DNA from: JAZGHN01 sp964496725
Lineage (GTDB): Bacteria; Chloroflexota; Dehalococcoidia; Dehalococcoidales; E44-bin46
Direction of reading: 5' to 3'
NCBI GenBank assembly: GCA_964496725.1
Contig: CAZCAS010000024.1
Location: forward strand, 1 to 13,847
DNA: 13,847 bases
In this document: in pieces, positions 1 through 5,751 of the stretch
Layout of the letters: each line of letters opens with the position of its first letter
How positions within the stretch are numbered: position 1 is the first letter of the stretch
Made by a program: the position numbers and the translations under genes
Notes under the pieces: model-generated
Seen by the model: the letters and a program-made list of their open reading frames with translations, nothing else
The model's database searches: none
Told to the model about the DNA's origin: nothing

Positions 1-357
1 AAACCAGTGACCAGCCATGTTTTCTTTCATGGTGATGGCTTCAGCCGGACATATGTGAAAGCAGAAGCCGCAGCCTTCGCATGATGTAGTATCAACCCTA
101 AAATCTCTAATCGCCTCATACCGGCACAGGTCCTGGCATAAGCCACAGTGAGTACATTTCTGCTCATCAACAAAGGCAGTCTGACCGCTCCAGAACTCAT
201 GTTTTTCCTTAATAACTGGCTGAAGCAGCAAGTGAAGGTCAGAGGCATCTACATCACAGTCAACCAGCACTTTACTCCTAGCCAAAGCAGCGAAAGAGCC
301 GATGATACTCGTCTTCCCGGTACCACCTTTACCGCTTAAGGCTACCACTTCTTTCAT
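1..357 (-). CDS. MinD-superfamily P-loop ATPase with inserted ferredoxin domain, second copy (C-terminus off the left edge)
   Basis: Reading from the ATG at 357-355, 119 residues are visible before the left edge. The N-terminus has a deviant Walker A motif GKGGTGKT (about residues 9-16), then LVDCDVDASD, the usual MinD/Mrp-type switch strand. An inserted bacterial ferredoxin module follows: CTHCGLCQDLC (68-78) and CEGCGFCFHICP (93-104), all eight cluster cysteines present. The family (COG1149) couples ATP hydrolysis to Fe-S or redox protein handling; the exact substrate is unknown. The start is supported by GGGAGAT five bases upstream. The gene overlaps the 3' end of the preceding ATPase by 29 bp, so translation is probably coupled. 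The two ATPases are clearly paralogous in architecture but divergent in sequence, as is usual for these tandem pairs. The deoxyribonucleotide end is at the window edge, not a true stop. Confidence 0.9.
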   Translation of the reverse strand, partial: MKEVVALSGKGGTGKTSIIGSFAALARSKVLVDCDVDASDLHLLLQPVIKEKHEFWSGQTAFVDEQKCTHCGLCQDLCRYEAIRDFRVDTTSCEGCGFCFHICPAEAITMKENMAGHWF

Positions 358-1195
358 ACACTATCTCCCGAATTCGCTCCAAGAGTTCTAAGAAACCTCC
401 CTTCCACCGGGGCATACCCTCGACCAGAGTGATTCCCCGAGAATAGAGACGGGCAATCTCGGAATCCAGAGGAATGGTCAACAAGATTGGAATTTTCTCC
501 TTCAGGCAGTATTCTTCCACCTGATCATCGCCTACCCCCACACGGTTAATCACCACGCCGCAGGGGACTTTAAGCTCTTTCAGTGTCTCCACTGCCAGGA
601 TAAGGTCACTAAGTCCGAGGGGAGTAGGCTCAGTTACCAACAGACAGAAATCGCTGCCCTTAATCGACTCTACTACCGGGCAGGAGGTCCCCGGTGACGC
701 ATCGATGATTACTGTCCCATTGTTATCAGCCCGTTCTTTAACCTTCCTAATAACCGGTGTTGGCATAGCTTCACCCACCCTGAGTTTGCCCTGCGCAAGC
801 CCTATGCCATTTGAGTGCCCTGATTCAACAATGCCGATTTCCCTCCCTTGCTCGGAGATAGCCGTTTCCGGGCAGAGGTAGCTGCAGGCACCACAGCCAT
901 GGCAGAGATATGGGAAAACCAGTATCTGTTTGGGCAGGGCAGCAATAGCATGGTAGGCACAGACCTCAGCACACTTGCCGCAGTAGGTGCACTTCTTCTC
1001 AGCCACCTCAGGAACCTGGATGCAGACTGGTTCACTCTTAGTAATGACTGACCTCAAGAATATATGGGCATTCGGCTCCTCCACATCACAATCAAGAAGC
1101 TGCACCCTCTCTTTACCTGCTAGGGAAAGGGCCAGGCTGGTAGCCACCAGTGTCTTGCCAGTTCCCCCTTTACCGCTGGCAACTGATACAATCAT
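329..1195 (-). CDS. MinD-superfamily P-loop ATPase with inserted 2[4Fe-4S] ferredoxin domain
   Basis: A complete 288-residue protein. It has the MinD-type Walker A GKGGTGKT (residues 8-15), LLDCDVEEPN (33-42), and an inserted ferredoxin with two full motifs: C69, C72, C75, C79 and C98, C101, C104, C108. After the insert come IIDASPGTSCP (163-173) and VTEPTPLGLSD, the usual Walker B-like and switch regions of COG1149 ATPases. Length is normal for the family. It is probably a cytoplasmic, ATP-dependent Fe-S or metal-cofactor handling protein, by analogy with Mrp/NBP35 scaffolds; that role is inferred. The ATG lies one base after the stop of the zinc-ribbon gene, with only a weak SD (AGAGAATAGG), so translational coupling is likely. 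Its tail overlaps the next ATPase by 29 bp, and the two may work as a heterodimer. Confidence 0.93.
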   Translation of the reverse strand: MIVSVASGKGGTGKTLVATSLALSLAGKERVQLLDCDVEEPNAHIFLRSVITKSEPVCIQVPEVAEKKCTYCGKCAEVCAYHAIAALPKQILVFPYLCHGCGACSYLCPETAISEQGREIGIVESGHSNGIGLAQGKLRVGEAMPTPVIRKVKERADNNGTVIIDASPGTSCPVVESIKGSDFCLLVTEPTPLGLSDLILAVETLKELKVPCGVVINRVGVGDDQVEEYCLKEKIPILLTIPLDSEIARLYSRGITLVEGMPRWKGGFLELLERIREIVYERSGSLKR

Positions 1196-1196
1196 C

Positions 1197-1394
1197 CTAT
1201 TCTCTAACCATCTTCATCCCGCACTTGGGACAGCTCACTGTGTAACAGGGCGTACCAAGCCTATGGGCCACTCTTTCCCCGCAACCAGGACAGCGGCAAT
1301 ACCCGCCGGGGCCAATCCCAGCGCGACTGCCTCTCATTCTCCCACCTCTGGGGTCGCCTCCCCCCGGAGGTCCCATTCCATCTCCTCTAGGCAT
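1197..1394 (-). CDS. Gly/Arg-rich zinc-ribbon miniprotein
   Basis: A 65-residue protein. The first third is Gly/Pro/Arg-rich and begins MPRGDGMGPPGGG, like the small DUF5320-type proteins that accompany NifX/MinD gene clusters. The second half is a cysteine-rich knuckle, CRCPGCG (33-39), then H44, C50 and CPKCG (55-59), which suggests a zinc ribbon or other metal site. I chose the ATG at 1394 because GGAGGT lies six bases upstream; an in-frame GTG at 1400 would directly abut that SD and is less likely. It sits between the NifX-type gene (stop at 1424) and the first ATPase (start at 1195, one base later). Role unknown; a metal- or cluster-binding accessory of the operon is plausible from context. 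Confidence 0.8.
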   Translation of the reverse strand: MPRGDGMGPPGGGDPRGGRMRGSRAGIGPGGYCRCPGCGERVAHRLGTPCYTVSCPKCGMKMVRE

Positions 1395-1423
1395 AGCCAC
1401 ACCTCCAGCTAAAATTCGTTCTC

Positions 1424-1550
1424 TTATCTCCCGCTCATGCCTCGATCCCTGCCCATGCCAAAGTGTCCAGGCACATTGGGCTGGGAGCTCGGCTGCAAAT
1501 GACCCGCCTTATAGCTCTGGACAGCATCCCGAACCGTACCTGACACTCCA
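1424..1550 (-). CDS. C-terminal fragment of a NifX-type (dinitrogenase Fe-Mo cofactor family) protein, 5' part lost in gap
   Basis: After the N run, the open frame encodes 41 residues ending in TAA. It contains GVSGTVRDAVQSYKAG and later GHFGMGRDRGMSGR. The pattern SGTVxxAVxxYKxGxL with a Gly/Met/Arg-rich tail is what I recognise from the C-terminus of small orphan NifX/NifB-like proteins (PF02579), which bind Fe-S or Fe-Mo type clusters. That protein is normally about 110-130 residues, so some 70-80 residues should be hidden in the gap. The frame happens to continue through the 100 N into the upstream ferredoxin gene, but that continuity means nothing because the gap length is a placeholder. 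The fragment fits the neighbours: NifX-type proteins commonly sit beside MinD/ferredoxin ATPases and UPF0251 regulators. Confidence 0.7.
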
Positions 1551-1650
1551 NNNNNNNNNNNNNNNNNNNNNNNNNNNNNNNNNNNNNNNNNNNNNNNNNN
1601 NNNNNNNNNNNNNNNNNNNNNNNNNNNNNNNNNNNNNNNNNNNNNNNNNN
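1551..1650. other. Assembly gap (100 N)
   Basis: Exactly 100 unknown bases, the conventional placeholder for a scaffold join of unknown size. It falls between the coiled start of the Gly-rich tail protein on one side and the C-terminus of a NifX-type protein on the other. At least one gene boundary is therefore hidden, and the real gap is probably a few hundred bases. Confidence 0.97.
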
Positions 1651-2053
1651 TAACATCAGCTTGATCCTTAAGAAATCTCAGCTCTTCCTCGTCAGTTGGT
1701 GTCGGCCCATATGGGGTCGGTGCGATATAAGAAGCTCCTCCCCACAAGCCGGGATACCAGCATCGGGGAAGCCCACCCCTGCCACGACCAACATATGGCC
1801 ATGAGGGAGAAGCACCTCTGAAGCCGAATCCTCCTCCGTATGGCATGTCATTACCTCCTTTCCGCTGCTCTGCATAAACAGGCGCTACTTCATAAATAGC
1901 ACTGGAAGGGCATGTTGCTACACAGATGCCGTAGTCTACACACAGCTCCTGATTTATGACCGCGACATCATTATCAATGGTAATAGCCTTCTGCGGGCAC
2001 ATGTCAACACAATCTCCGCAACCAGTACAATTAATGCTATCAACATGAACCAT
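1651..2053 (-). CDS. Ferredoxin joined in frame to a Gly/Trp/Tyr-rich DUF5320-like tail; 3' end lost in gap
   Basis: 134 residues are readable before the gap. Residues 1-50 are a small bacterial ferredoxin: C9, C12, C15 and C19 form a complete first motif, CTGCGDCVDMCP. The second motif reads C38, Y41, C44, C48, so the second cysteine is replaced by tyrosine. From M70 the sequence changes to a Gly/Arg/Trp/Tyr-rich segment (MPYGGGFGFRG onward) and ends in a charged stretch, TDEEELRFLKDQAD, resembling the start of the coiled coil in DUF5320-type proteins. A perfect SD lies just before M70, so two separate genes may have been the ancestral state; see the start-site entry. The gene starts three bases after the regulator's stop, so it is in the same operon. 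It probably carries electrons or clusters for the MinD/NifX proteins; that is inferred. Confidence 0.8.
1844..1861 (-). promoter_or_regulatory. Strong internal Shine-Dalgarno and ATG inside the ferredoxin ORF
   Basis: On the minus strand AAAGGAGGTAA is followed six bases after GGAGGT by an ATG (1846-1844). The ATG is codon 70 of the ferredoxin ORF and begins MPYGGGFGF, a typical start for the Gly-rich partner protein. TAATGA lies between SD and ATG but out of the ferredoxin frame. Either the site makes a second, shorter product, or an indel has fused two formerly separate genes. Confidence 0.75.
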
Positions 2054-2056
2054 TCT

Positions 2057-2527
2057 CTATTTCTTCTGTGCCCCTCGATGACTGCCCCAGCCTCTTCCTT
2101 TCCCACCAAACCCAGCTGCCAACAACGGTTCGATGCTCGGCGTGTTGCAGGCAGGACAGAGCTGGGGAGGTATGCTCATCATTGTCTCAAAGGGCACCTC
2201 CCATTCGTGTCCATTTACGCACTTGAATCGGCTAAAAGCCATTTCGAAGCACCCACCTTCGATCCTTATTGCCTTGCCGTTGAGCAACGCATCAGCTACC
2301 GTCTTCCGTGCTGACGCCAAAACCCTTTGAAAGGTGGGGCGAGAAATACTCATCTCCTCAGCAGCCTGTTCCTGTTCCAAGCCCTGAAAGTCTTTAAGCC
2401 GTATAGCCTCAGCCTCTTCTAGCGACAGCCGCACCTCTTCAAGAATCCTTAGCGGTATGCCAGCTGGCTTAAAGTAGGTTACATTGGGCAGGAAGGCCAC
2501 ACGACGGCATTTTACTGGTCTAGGCAT
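2057..2527 (-). CDS. UPF0251/DUF134 family DNA-binding regulator with C-terminal zinc-binding extension
   Basis: A 156-residue protein opening MPRPVKCRRV, the signature start of the UPF0251 (DUF134) family. LSLEEAEAIRLKDFQGLEQ (about 35-52) and the helix-turn-helix around 51-76 (EQAAEEMSISRPTFQRVL) match the family's sigma-factor-like DNA-binding region. The C-terminal extension has C103, H107 and a CPAC at 124-127, suggesting a metal site that could sense metal or redox state; that is inferred. It is the first gene of the leftward operon and its stop lies three bases before the ferredoxin start. No clear SD precedes the ATG. A 14-bp palindrome sits 29 bp upstream at the predicted transcription start, so autoregulation is likely. 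Family length and motifs look intact. Confidence 0.9.
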   Translation of the reverse strand: MPRPVKCRRVAFLPNVTYFKPAGIPLRILEEVRLSLEEAEAIRLKDFQGLEQEQAAEEMSISRPTFQRVLASARKTVADALLNGKAIRIEGGCFEMAFSRFKCVNGHEWEVPFETMMSIPPQLCPACNTPSIEPLLAAGFGGKGRGWGSHRGAQKK

Positions 2528-2555
2528 AATAGTTACACAATCCCTCAGGCTATAT

Positions 2556-2569
2556 TGAGCATATGCTCA
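2556..2569. promoter_or_regulatory. Candidate operator palindrome of the UPF0251 operon
   Basis: TGAGCATATGCTCA is a perfect 14-bp palindrome. Near-matching bases flank it (ATA on one side and TAT on the other, after one mismatch). It begins six bases after the predicted minus-strand -10 box, covering the expected transcription start. A bound regulator would block initiation. UPF0251 is the obvious candidate because it is the first gene downstream. Confidence 0.65.
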
Positions 2570-2575
2570 TTATTC

Positions 2576-2604
2576 ATACTAGCACACGGTCATCAAAAAG
2601 TCAA
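2576..2604 (-). promoter_or_regulatory. Sigma70-like promoter of the UPF0251/ferredoxin/NifX/MinD operon
   Basis: On the minus strand, TTGACT (2604-2599) and TAGTAT (2581-2576) are separated by exactly 17 bases. The expected start is near 2569, about 40 bases before the regulator's ATG and at the edge of the palindrome. Confidence 0.65.
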
Positions 2605-2712
2605 TATCAGTCGATCACGGAAGAAGGAAATGAATAGAAAAAGTCCTTAGCAACTCATCAATGGGCGGAGATAAAACATAAAGCCATATCGTCCAGCGTA
2701 CGAACTGAGCCG

Positions 2713-2740
2713 TTGACTTTTAACAACAAGGTGATAGAAT
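2713..2740 (+). promoter_or_regulatory. Sigma70-like promoter of the membrane methyltransferase gene
   Basis: TTGACT (2713-2718) and TAGAAT (2735-2740) are separated by 16 bases. The expected start is about 25 bases before the ATG at 2772. It faces away from the UPF0251 promoter, so the 244-bp gap between the two genes is a divergent control region. Confidence 0.55.
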
Positions 2741-2771
2741 ATCGAGCAAGCTTTGTGTCTAAGAGGACATC

Positions 2772-3293
2772 ATGCAGCATTCACATCGCAAAGGTAACAA
2801 ACGAGAACAGCCGGATGACCTAACTGGTGAGCACAAACTGGGGGATAGAGGGCAAATAGTTATGGCCTGCCTGTTTCCGGCCATATGGATATCTGACTCT
2901 TTCTTTCTGAATTACTCGACTTTCCCCAATCAGTACGTGGGGGTCAGCGTCAGAATGCCCATCGGGGTCACCTTTCTCGTGTTGGCAGCGTACTTGGCAG
3001 CTAGGGGGCTCCGTATAGTGTTTGGGGAAGAAAGACAACAATCTACGGTAATCAGAAAGGGCGTTTTCGGGGTAATTCGCCATCCGATTTATCTGGGCGA
3101 AATTCTACTTTATCTTGGTCTTCTGGTCCTGAATATGTCGCTGGCGGCTCTAGGTGTCTGGGTTGCCGCGATTGTATTCCTGCACTACATTTCTCGTTAC
3201 GAAGAGAATTTGTTACTCAGGCGTTTTGGTAAGGAATACGAGCGATACATGCGAGAAGTGCCAATGTGGCTACCTGGTATGCGTCGAAGATAG
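2772..3293 (+). CDS. PEMT/ICMT-like integral membrane methyltransferase family protein
   Basis: A 173-residue protein with a charged N-terminus (residues 1-27) and hydrophobic segments at about 28-46, 62-80 and 107-138. The C-terminal half carries the family signature: RHPIYLGE (103-110), then YEENLLLRRFGKEYERYM (143-160) and a VPMWLPG end. This matches isoprenylcysteine carboxyl methyltransferase and phospholipid N-methyltransferase-like proteins, which use S-adenosylmethionine at the membrane; RHP and the EE pair belong to the cofactor site. The real substrate cannot be read from the sequence, and many bacterial members are uncharacterised. The ATG has AAGAGGA a few bases upstream. The gene is a lone plus-strand unit between two leftward operons, divergent from the UPF0251 regulator. 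Confidence 0.82.
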   Translation: MQHSHRKGNKREQPDDLTGEHKLGDRGQIVMACLFPAIWISDSFFLNYSTFPNQYVGVSVRMPIGVTFLVLAAYLAARGLRIVFGEERQQSTVIRKGVFGVIRHPIYLGEILLYLGLLVLNMSLAALGVWVAAIVFLHYISRYEENLLLRRFGKEYERYMREVPMWLPGMRRR

Positions 3294-3637
3294 TAAACTG
3301 CGTCTCTTGGCAAAAAGCTTGAAAACTATCCCCTGCACTTTCCATCGGAATGTTCGACTCAGGAAAGCAGTGCCAAGCTAAAAATAGATAGTAAATATTG
3401 CTATCTGGACAGCAATATTAACATCCAAGCTACAGAAGCGCTAAAATACAAAACTCTCGCATTTCAAAACTGCTAGTCTTTTTTTATAAGCTTTGCTGTT
3501 TAGGCCAGCCTATTTTTGGACTTGGGGGCTTAGTTTAGGCTGATTCAAGGAACAACACTCACCATGCCTGACCAAGAGTCAAGCTCTTCACCGTGATATG
3601 AAATGGTATAGGTTATTATCGTGGATGAGGGGTACTT
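3294..3637. other. Convergent intergenic region with a hairpin, no gene seen
   Basis: 344 bases between the convergent methyltransferase and DegV genes. It is AT-rich and has short stop-rich frames. The one clear structure is the hairpin at 3394-3419. A T-tract at 3479-3486 has no convincing stem before it, so I could not place a confident intrinsic terminator for either gene. Confidence 0.6.
3394..3419. repeat. Perfect 9-bp inverted repeat (hairpin)
   Basis: AATATTGCT and AGCAATATT pair perfectly around an 8-base loop. It lies about 100 bp past the methyltransferase stop and 218 bp past the DegV stop. No T-tract follows directly on either strand, so it may be a weak bidirectional terminator or an mRNA 3'-end stabiliser. 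Confidence 0.5.
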
Positions 3638-4495
3638 TCAATCTTCGGTAAAGAATGCCAAATCGACGTATGGTCCGTTTATGATAGCGGCTACTGGCGC
3701 AACTTCAGTGAGATAGAATTCAGCAGGTTGGAATTCGGACAATACCTTCTCTTTTAGTTTCTCTGCCGTATCGGGCTTATAGAGATGCCCTACCATAGTA
3801 TGCAATTTCTTGTTCGCACCTCTCTTCTTCATTATCTCAAGCATGTTTTCTACAGCTGTAGCTACGGTTCTATGCTTTGACACAGCCTGCGTCACTCCAC
3901 CAGTGGAGGCGTCTATCTCCAAGACTGGTGCTAGAGGAATCGGGGAGCCAGCCAGGGGGCGTTCCTTGCCCAATCTTCCGGACTTATCAAAATAATAAAG
4001 GGAATCTCGCACTGTGAGCGAGGTCACCCGCTTCACCATCTGCCGAGCAATCTCTACCACCTCAGGGAACATCTTCCCTTGACTTGCCTCTTTCGCCGCC
4101 TCAATGGTGATAAACGCCTCAGCACAGGTAACAGTGAGGGAATCAATTACCTCAATGGCGATACCGGGCAATTCCTTCTCAGCGCTACTTCTAATTCCCA
4201 TTACCCTTTCATATTCTCCGGAGAAGCCCGAGGTCATGGTAACATATAAAATAGCCTTTGCCCTTTGGCTTATCTGCCTGAAGGTTTCTGACATCTCCCC
4301 CGGCGAGGGGGGTGAAACGGTAGGTAGGTTCTTGGTCATAAGTCGGGAATAGAGCTGCTTCTTATCTATAGTAGTATCCAGGTAATCCTTGCCATCCATA
4401 GCAATGTGGAAAGGTAATACTGTGATGTCATACTTTTCGGCTATCTCTGGCGGTATTGCGGCAATACTGTCAACTACAATAGCTACTCTCTTCAT
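3638..4495 (-). CDS. DegV family fatty-acid-binding protein
   Basis: A 285-residue protein with the DegV layout: VDSIAAIPPE near the N-terminus (8-17), PTVSPPSPGEM (58-68) matching the family's TSxPSP ligand motif, TSGFSGEYE (88-96), and a central DSLYYFDKSGRLGKE segment typical of the lipid-binding half. The family includes FakB, which holds a fatty acid for phosphorylation by FakA kinase; no FakA is in the window, so the pathway is inferred from family only. Length is normal (about 280). The start is well supported by AAAGGAGGT just upstream. It lies 118 bp downstream of the presenilin-like gene on the same strand but has its own likely promoter. Confidence 0.9.
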   Translation of the reverse strand: MKRVAIVVDSIAAIPPEIAEKYDITVLPFHIAMDGKDYLDTTIDKKQLYSRLMTKNLPTVSPPSPGEMSETFRQISQRAKAILYVTMTSGFSGEYERVMGIRSSAEKELPGIAIEVIDSLTVTCAEAFITIEAAKEASQGKMFPEVVEIARQMVKRVTSLTVRDSLYYFDKSGRLGKERPLAGSPIPLAPVLEIDASTGGVTQAVSKHRTVATAVENMLEIMKKRGANKKLHTMVGHLYKPDTAEKLKEKVLSEFQPAEFYLTEVAPVAAIINGPYVDLAFFTED

Positions 4496-4513
4496 TATTC
4501 ACCTCCTTTATTA

Positions 4514-4522
4514 AGTATACCA
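4514..4522 (-). promoter_or_regulatory. Candidate extended -10 promoter of the DegV gene
   Basis: On the minus strand TGGTATACT is an extended -10 (TGnTATACT) just before the AAAGGAGGT ribosome site, which would give a very short leader. A TTGACA lies only five bases upstream of TATACT, too close to act as its -35 box. Confidence 0.4.
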
Positions 4523-4613
4523 CTTGTCAAGCGGAAGCTTTAGTTTAATGATAGGTTTCTGCGGAGCAAAGAGCAAAAATCCTAAGGTAAGTGGTCATGC
4601 ATTTGCCAGCGGA

Positions 4614-5633
4614 CTACCGAATAATCAGTAGCCCAGCCAAAGCAAGAGCGGTTATAGGTGGGAGGGCAGGCATGGCCTTGCCCTTGAGGAACACGGCCTG
4701 GATCAAATAGGCTAACGTGAGCCCAAGGAGACCTGAGGCCGCGATGACGGAGGCATCGGTCAAGCCATAGGCAAAGTAGACCGAAGCCGTCAGCAGGCAG
4801 GGAAAGGCAATATCACCTCCACCCAGTATAGAATAGTGGCGCTCTTCAGGCTTCTGGTCGACCACGTTCGCAATAGCGCTTTGCTGTAGGCTGACGCTCC
4901 ACTGAGAGGGATTCTTTGGAATGACGAGCGCGGGCAATATCCCTACCCTCGACAGCCTGCCGACTAGCCACATCATGAAGCCCAAACGCACCGCCAGAAT
5001 GTCGTAGACTGCTAGTGCCCCCATCACAGCCACGGCTGTCCAGGGCGTGATGAAGCGACCGAATACGGCGCCCAGACTCGCCAGTGCCAGAATCATGGCC
5101 AAATCATGAAACCACATTCGCGGCTTCAGGAACCAGACGACGGCTACACTGGCGGCTATGACAATGACCCATATCAGGGGCAGCCAAAAGACGAAGGCGA
5201 TTAAGGCCCCCCAAGCGAAGAAGAAGGCGAACAGGAGTCTTAGGGCCAACCTCAGGGCTGACTGGGGAATCAACGCTAGCACCACAGCGACCCCGGCGGT
5301 CACAGCCAAGAAGTAGATCACTATAGGCCCTAGTGATGAATAGGCCGGCGTTTGAGTCACCTGTCCTGAGGGTAATGTCACCGGCCCGGGCCACAGGGAT
5401 ATCACCTGAGGAGGCTGCGCCGGCACGTAGATATTGTTGGCCTTGAAGAACGAGTTTTCCCGCAGCTCAATCGAGAGGGTAAGTATCTGGGCCACGACAA
5501 ACAGTAGGATACCGCCGAGCATCGGATGTTGTTTGGTTAGTCTGTTGCTTTTCACGTTGACAGCTACTCTAAACCTCAGCGGGCGAATTGCCGATAAAAG
5601 CGATAACCTTCTATCTGTCGGCCAACAGAGCAC
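4614..5633 (-). CDS. Presenilin/signal-peptide-peptidase-like GxGD intramembrane aspartyl protease
   Basis: A 339-residue, strongly hydrophobic protein with about nine predicted membrane helices: 39-56, 101-122, 127-148, 150-168, 175-193, 198-225, 270-290, 294-315 and 322-338. All three presenilin-fold signatures occur in the right helices: YD (Y210-D211, in AVYDILAV), GxGD (G271-GG-D274, in LGGGDIAFP) and PAL (P322-A-L324, in MPALPPI). D211 and D274 would be the catalytic aspartates. The family (A22; the prokaryotic branch is mostly archaeal) cuts peptides inside the membrane. The start is uncertain: GTG at 5633 gives 339 residues, but a polar N-terminus and weak SDs leave GTG 5555 or ATG 5522 possible; helix 1 begins at residue 39 either way. 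It lies 118 bp after the HtrA gene, same strand. Confidence 0.85.
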   Translation of the reverse strand: MLCWPTDRRLSLLSAIRPLRFRVAVNVKSNRLTKQHPMLGGILLFVVAQILTLSIELRENSFFKANNIYVPAQPPQVISLWPGPVTLPSGQVTQTPAYSSLGPIVIYFLAVTAGVAVVLALIPQSALRLALRLLFAFFFAWGALIAFVFWLPLIWVIVIAASVAVVWFLKPRMWFHDLAMILALASLGAVFGRFITPWTAVAVMGALAVYDILAVRLGFMMWLVGRLSRVGILPALVIPKNPSQWSVSLQQSAIANVVDQKPEERHYSILGGGDIAFPCLLTASVYFAYGLTDASVIAASGLLGLTLAYLIQAVFLKGKAMPALPPITALALAGLLIIR

Positions 5634-5751
5634 TTAGTGTCGTATGTCCCTCAAGAGATGGCATGATCAACCGCCCGCGATTCAAGAGTCCGATGTCCCA
5701 TCGTTGCTATAGGCAAAGTGGAGCCGATGATACCTCTCAGGCTAAGATGCG

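Noticed and set aside
987..1412. Plus-strand open frame of 141 residues
   Set aside because: It lies antisense to the MinD ATPase and zinc-ribbon genes, has low-complexity Ser/Arg-rich sequence with no family motif, and no ribosome site. The minus-strand proteins carry clear motifs.
1424..2053. Single 209-residue ferredoxin fusion protein
   Set aside because: The frame crosses a 100-N placeholder of unknown length, and the two sides match different protein families.
3479..3486. T-tract as an intrinsic terminator
   Set aside because: No stable GC-rich stem lies directly before it on either strand.
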